Shown here: in pieces, positions 62,063 through 64,000 of the stretch
Numbering within the stretch: position 1 is the stretch's first letter
Layout: the number at the start of each line of letters is the position of its first letter
Source of the DNA: Comamonadaceae bacterium
GTDB taxonomy: Bacteria; Pseudomonadota; Gammaproteobacteria; Burkholderiales; Rhodocyclaceae
DNA length: 64,000 nucleotides
Assembly (NCBI GenBank): GCA_029255645.1
Contig: JANLJE010000003.1
Span: 45,963-109,962, forward strand
Reading direction: 5' to 3'
Translations under genes and position numbers: made by a program
Notes under the pieces: model-generated
Told to the model about the DNA's origin: nothing
Seen by the model: the letters and a program-made list of their open reading frames with translations, nothing else
Database searches by the model: none

Positions 62063-63523
62063 ATGCTAGCCAACAAGATACTGAACTTCATCAACGGCGA
62101 ATTCGTCGCTACCGACAAGTGGTTCGAAAACCGCACCCCTACCACGAACGCCGTGATCGGCCAGGTCGCCGAAGCCGGCAAGGCCGAAGTGGATGCCGCC
62201 GTGGCCGCCGCCCGCGCCGCCCTGCAAGGCCCCTGGGGTTCCATGCCGCTGCCCGGGCGGGTCGAACTGCTGGAAGCCCTGGTGGCGGAAATCAACAACC
62301 GCTTCGAGGAATTCCTGGAGGCCGAGTGTGCCGACACGGGCAAGCCCCGCAGCCTGGCCGCCCATATCGACATTCCCCGTGGCGCCGCGAACTTCAAGGT
62401 GTTCGCCGACATGGTCAAGAATGTGCCGACCGAATTCTTTGAAACCCCCACCCCTGACGGCCGCACCGCCATCAACTACGGCTATCGTCGTCCGGTGGGC
62501 GTGATCGGTGTGATCTGCCCCTGGAACCTGCCCCTGCTGCTGATGACCTGGAAAGTCGGTCCGGCCCTGGCCTGCGGCAACACCGTGGTGGTCAAGCCCT
62601 CCGAGGAAACCCCACGCACCGCCGTCCTGCTGGGCGAAGTGATGAACAAGGTCGGGATTCCCAAGGGCGTATATAACGTGGTGCATGGCTTTGGCCCCGA
62701 TTCCGCCGGCGAATTCCTGACCACCCATCCCCATGTGGATGCCATCACCTTCACCGGCGAAACCCGCACCGGCGAAATCATCAGCAAGGCCGCCGCCATC
62801 GGCTCCCGCCCGGTTTCCCTGGAAATGGGCGGCAAGAACGCGGCGATCATATTTGCCGATGCCGATTTCGACGCGGCCATCGAAGGCACCCTGCGTTCTT
62901 GCTTCGTCAATTGCGGCCAGGTCTGCCTGGGCACCGAGCGGGTGTATGTGGAACGCCCCATCTTCGAGAAGTTCGTGGCCGCCTTGAAGGCCGGTGCCGA
63001 GCAGATGAAGATCGGCGTGCCCGAAGACAAGGAAACCGGCATGGGGCCGCTGATCAGCAAGGAGCACCAGGCCAAGGTGCTGTCCTACTATCAGCTCGCG
63101 GTGGAGGAGGGGGCCACGGTGGTCACCGGCGGCGGCGTGCCCGACATGCCCGGCGAGTTGAAGGACGGTTGCTGGATCCAGCCCACCATCTGGACCGGCC
63201 TGCCGGAAACTGCACGGGTCATCAAGGAAGAAATCTTTGGCCCCTGCTGCCACATCGCTCCCTTCGACACGGAAGAAGAAGTGCTGCAGAAGGCCAACGA
63301 CAACCAGTACGGCCTCGCCACCGCGATCTGGACCCGGGACGTTTCCCGCGCGCACCGGGTCGCCCAGCGGATGGAAGTGGGGCTGGCCTGGGTCAACAGC
63401 TGGTTCCTGCGCGACCTGCGTACGCCCTTCGGCGGCTCCAAGCAGTCCGGCATCGGGCGTGAAGGCGGCGTGCATTCCCTCGAGTTCTATACCGAACTCA
63501 AGAACGTCTGCATCAAGCTCTGA
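62063..63523 (+). CDS. 2-hydroxymuconic semialdehyde dehydrogenase
   Basis: ALDH motifs LEMGGKNAAIIFAD, NCGQVCLGTERVYVERP; operon context. Confidence 0.95.
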   Translation: MLANKILNFINGEFVATDKWFENRTPTTNAVIGQVAEAGKAEVDAAVAAARAALQGPWGSMPLPGRVELLEALVAEINNRFEEFLEAECADTGKPRSLAAHIDIPRGAANFKVFADMVKNVPTEFFETPTPDGRTAINYGYRRPVGVIGVICPWNLPLLLMTWKVGPALACGNTVVVKPSEETPRTAVLLGEVMNKVGIPKGVYNVVHGFGPDSAGEFLTTHPHVDAITFTGETRTGEIISKAAAIGSRPVSLEMGGKNAAIIFADADFDAAIEGTLRSCFVNCGQVCLGTERVYVERPIFEKFVAALKAGAEQMKIGVPEDKETGMGPLISKEHQAKVLSYYQLAVEEGATVVTGGGVPDMPGELKDGCWIQPTIWTGLPETARVIKEEIFGPCCHIAPFDTEEEVLQKANDNQYGLATAIWTRDVSRAHRVAQRMEVGLAWVNSWFLRDLRTPFGGSKQSGIGREGGVHSLEFYTELKNVCIKL

Positions 63524-63848
63524 GGCCCGTCATGGCCATCAGCACCCACCCCGGAACCGGCCGCACGGCGGTATGGTGAGCGCGGCATCGCCATCAAGCC
63601 GCATGGCCTGGGTAGCGGTGCTGCGGTGCCGCTGCTGCCCGGCGGTGACGGCCAGGTGATCCCCTGGCCCATCCTGCCGGCAGCCGGGATTGATCGAGCG
63701 GGCCCCCTGTTTTGCGCCTTCGGCCGGTGCGGCCACCGGGCCCAAATTGGATACATTGGATACACTGGACACAGATCGCGCTTCGTGCGGCGGTTCGGCG
63801 ATTGCCTCGCCGAACCGGTCGCCCGAGGCCAATGACAAGGAAATTGGC

Positions 63849-64000
63849 ATGGCACTGGACGAGAAAACCATCATCGCCTTGGGCGACGAACTATACACGG
63901 CACTGACCCAGCGCCAGACCCTCGACCCCCTCACCAGCCGGGGTCTCGACATCAGCATCGAGGATGCTTACCACATTCAGCAGCGCATGCTTGCCCGCCG
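63849..64000 (+). CDS. 2-oxopent-4-enoate hydratase, N-terminal part, truncated by window end
   Basis: MALDEKTIIALGDELYTALTQRQTLDPLTSRGLDISIEDAYHIQQRML. Confidence 0.85.
   Translation, partial: MALDEKTIIALGDELYTALTQRQTLDPLTSRGLDISIEDAYHIQQRMLAR

Noticed and set aside
63524-63848. Possible degraded dmpD/xylF hydrolase
   Set aside because: No recognisable hydrolase motif (e.g. GXSXG context) in any frame, so remnant status is not supported by the sequence itself.

Overview
GC-rich chromosomal window that reads as betaproteobacterial (gene content and order suggest Rhodocyclales-like; this is inference). It is almost fully coding, with about 59 protein-coding genes. Left to right: RNase II/R-family C-terminus, tonB, aroE, mtgA, a CorA with an MgtE_N-like N-terminus, prfA, prmC, grxD, a haem lipoprotein, a canonical corA, terC, an ABC-2 permease, an MBL-fold hydrolase, a DUF389 protein, an RlmN-like radical SAM enzyme, a DnaJ-like protein, a DHH phosphoesterase, maeB, TauE/SafE, lexA (with SOS box), isochorismatase, a truncated kdpD remnant, an FKBP PPIase, an RluF-like synthase, rpoH (with a perfect CIRCE element), ftsX/ftsE/ftsY, two M16 peptidases, rsmD, coaD, ferredoxin, a complete ccmABCDEFGHI cluster, an RND metal-efflux operon coupled to an HD-GYP gene, a two-component system/eptA/PAP2 operon, recC-CDF-recB, and a GntR-controlled catechol meta-cleavage operon running off the right edge. 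No tRNA, rRNA, IS element or CRISPR array was recognised. The most unusual signal is structural. At least 12-15 unrelated short tandem duplications (mostly 11-16 bp units, 2-12 copies) sit in intergenic gaps or directly over start/stop codons, each with its own unit sequence. This suggests a recurrent genome-wide process rather than one repeat family.
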